The position numbers and the translations under genes are program-made. The notes under the pieces were generated by a model, which worked only from the letters and a program-made list of their open reading frames with translations, had not been told where the DNA came from and ran no database searches. A DNA stretch of 6,853 nucleotides, from NCBI GenBank assembly GCA_937884915.1, contig CALAAN010000309.1, forward strand, positions 1-6,853. Direction: 5' to 3'. The DNA is from an uncultured Oscillibacter sp. GTDB lineage: Bacteria > Bacillota > Clostridia > Oscillospirales > Oscillospiraceae. Below, piece after piece: positions 5,551 to 6,853 of the stretch. Every line of letters begins with the position of its first letter. Within the stretch, counting starts at the first letter, position 1.

Positions 5551-6853
5551 TTACATGCCGTAGTTGGGGAAGAGGACGCAGGTATAGAGCATGGCGAGAA
5601 CCATGTACAAAACAAGGATGATGGCGAAAGCCTTGAAGGTCTTCTTCATGACCTCGCTTTCGTTGCCCACCTGATCGACCGTCGCGCAGGCAGCGACCGT
5701 GTTGTTCGGACAGATCAGGTTGCCGAGCGAAGCGCCCGCGTTCTGACCGGCGAAGATCGTGATGGGGTTCATGCCGAGCGACGCAGCGGCGTCGATGTGC
5801 ATCTGGGCGAACATGATGTTGGAGCCAAGGCCTGTGCCGGTGATGAACGCGCCGCTCGAACCGATGAGGACGGCTGCCGCGGGATAGAAGCGGCCGACGA
5901 CAGCGGCGATATCAGAGGCGAGGAGGTTCATCATGCCCGTGGAGGAGGATTGCATGACATAGGCGACGATAAGAAGGCTGCCCATCGTGACGAGCACCGG
6001 CAGCACGCCGCTCGCAGTGCGCTTGCAGACTTCTTTGTAGGTCTTGCAGTTCACGCCCAGCGTGAGCGCGCCGAGGATGCCGCACACGAGAATGACCACG
6101 TCGACCCAGAAGATGTAGCCGAACGTGCACATGATGGCAAAGCCGTTTTCGACGACGGCGGGGAAGCCATAGCGGATGAGCGGGAGCAGCACGAGCATGT
6201 AGACGTAAGGCGACATGGCCTTGAATGAGCTGTACTTGCGCTGATGATTGGCGCTTTCATTGCGGAACTCGTCCGGCGTCTTCACGCCGATGAGCTTGAC
6301 ATACGCAACGGAAAGGAGAATGGAGGTGAGGCCCGTGCCCATGGAGGTGACCTCCGCGCCGACATAGTTGGAGAGGAGGAACATCGTCAGACACGTGCTC
6401 ACGCCTGCGAAGGTGAGGTAGGGGAGGATGCCCTTGTAGCCCTTTTTGCCAAACGCCATGCCGATCATGATGAACGGGATGACGAGCACGCCGAACATGT
6501 GGAAACGGCCGGCCATCGCGGCGTTCTGCGCGACAGTGGCAAGGCCCGCGTCAACGAGGGCTGCGCCGCCATTGATGGTCGTCAGGCCTGCGCCGCCGAA
6601 TGAGGCGGGCGTCGCGTCGCCGAGCAGCGCGATGGCGATAGAGGTGGTGGGGTTAAAGCCGAGAGCTACGAGGAACGGGGCAGCGATGGCGGCGGGAGCG
6701 CCCGCGCCGGCTGCACCCTCGAGGAAGATCGGCAGCATCATGCCGATGATGACGACCTGCACGCGGCGGTCGTCGCTGATCTGTGCAATGGTGGCTTTTA
6801 CATCCTCAATGGCGCCGGTCTCGCGCAGCAGGTTCAAAATGGTGAACGCGCCG
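5551..6853 (-). CDS. lctP: L-lactate permease (LctP) family 2-hydroxy acid transporter, N-terminus cut by window edge
   Basis: The frame stays open to the right end of the window, so 433 residues are visible and roughly the first 80-110 are missing (family members are usually 500-560). It is a polytopic inner-membrane protein that carries lactate, glycolate and related 2-hydroxy monocarboxylates with protons or cations. Family signatures, numbered within the fragment, include GAFTILNLLRETGAIEDVK at its start and FLEGAAGAGAPAAIAAPFL (43-61) followed by VALGF. GDATPASFGGAG (78-89) is another. The paired C-terminal half has SGAFITGTGLGSNIMFAQM (333-351) and GQNAGASLGNLICPNNTV (369-386), then GNESEVMKKT before the last membrane helix. 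About eight to ten hydrophobic segments are visible, with a hydrophilic loop near 190-212. A TTG at 6835-6837 is not the start, because conserved family sequence continues upstream of it. It is the first visible gene of the operon, 62 bases before the dehydrogenase, which suggests the two share substrates. Its promoter is outside the window. The exact substrate cannot be told from sequence. Confidence 0.93.
   Translation of the reverse strand, partial: GAFTILNLLRETGAIEDVKATIAQISDDRRVQVVIIGMMLPIFLEGAAGAGAPAAIAAPFLVALGFNPTTSIAIALLGDATPASFGGAGLTTINGGAALVDAGLATVAQNAAMAGRFHMFGVLVIPFIMIGMAFGKKGYKGILPYLTFAGVSTCLTMFLLSNYVGAEVTSMGTGLTSILLSVAYVKLIGVKTPDEFRNESANHQRKYSSFKAMSPYVYMLVLLPLIRYGFPAVVENGFAIMCTFGYIFWVDVVILVCGILGALTLGVNCKTYKEVCKRTASGVLPVLVTMGSLLIVAYVMQSSSTGMMNLLASDIAAVVGRFYPAAAVLIGSSGAFITGTGLGSNIMFAQMHIDAAASLGMNPITIFAGQNAGASLGNLICPNNTVAACATVDQVGNESEVMKKTFKAFAIILVLYMVLAMLYTCVLFPNYGM

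Noticed and set aside
5542..6228. A plus-strand open frame of 228 codons opposite the permease gene
   Set aside because: The His/Asp/Glu/Arg-rich protein is what antisense reading of membrane-protein codons gives. The minus-strand frame has clear LctP motifs throughout.
1..6853. Mobile elements, CRISPR arrays, defence genes, tRNA/rRNA or a novel multi-gene system
   Set aside because: No transposase, integrase, terminal inverted repeats, spaced direct repeats or RNA gene signatures were seen. All substantial genes belong to known metabolic or transport families, apart from the SH3b fragment of unknown role.

Overview
The window is ordinary bacterial chromosome, GC-rich in its genes and AT-rich between them, with strong AGGAGG-type ribosome binding sites and perfect intrinsic terminators. 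Gene content (phosphoketolase, L-2-hydroxyacid dehydrogenase, lactate-permease family transporter, branched-chain aminotransferase, a stand-alone NifX-like protein and an SH3b surface protein) suggests a fermentative, anaerobic Bacillota, perhaps a high-GC Clostridia/Oscillospiraceae-type gut organism. That placement is inference; there is no rRNA or lineage marker here.

Layout, left to right. (1) Positions 1-336, plus strand: the C-terminal end of a probable secreted or surface protein with an acidic linker and one SH3b domain. (2) Positions 347-383: a perfect hairpin with T/A tracts on both sides, serving as a shared terminator for two converging transcription units. (3) Positions 386-3203, minus strand: a two-gene operon, phosphoketolase followed by a NifX/NifB-family small protein with a Cys-rich tail. 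It has its own promoter near 3238-3265, in an AT-rich intergenic region. (4) Positions 3362-3405: a minus-strand terminator closing the next operon. (5) Positions 3440-6853, minus strand: a second operon, transcribed as LctP-family permease (truncated by the window edge), then an LDH-superfamily dehydrogenase most like L-2-hydroxyisocaproate dehydrogenase, then branched-chain aminotransferase.

How the genes may work together. Phosphoketolase makes acetyl phosphate from xylulose-5-P or fructose-6-P and so supplies ATP through acetate kinase. The second operon reads as a possible small pathway: the aminotransferase interconverts Leu/Ile/Val and their 2-keto acids, the dehydrogenase reduces 2-keto acids to L-2-hydroxy acids with NADH, and the permease moves 2-hydroxy monocarboxylates across the membrane. 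That would make it an electron sink for amino acid fermentation, or the reverse, an assimilation route. This link is inferred from gene order and family resemblance. I found no mobile element, CRISPR array, tRNA/rRNA, phage gene or defence system. All known families are intact apart from the two genes cut by the window ends. No intergenic stretch exceeds 300 bases.
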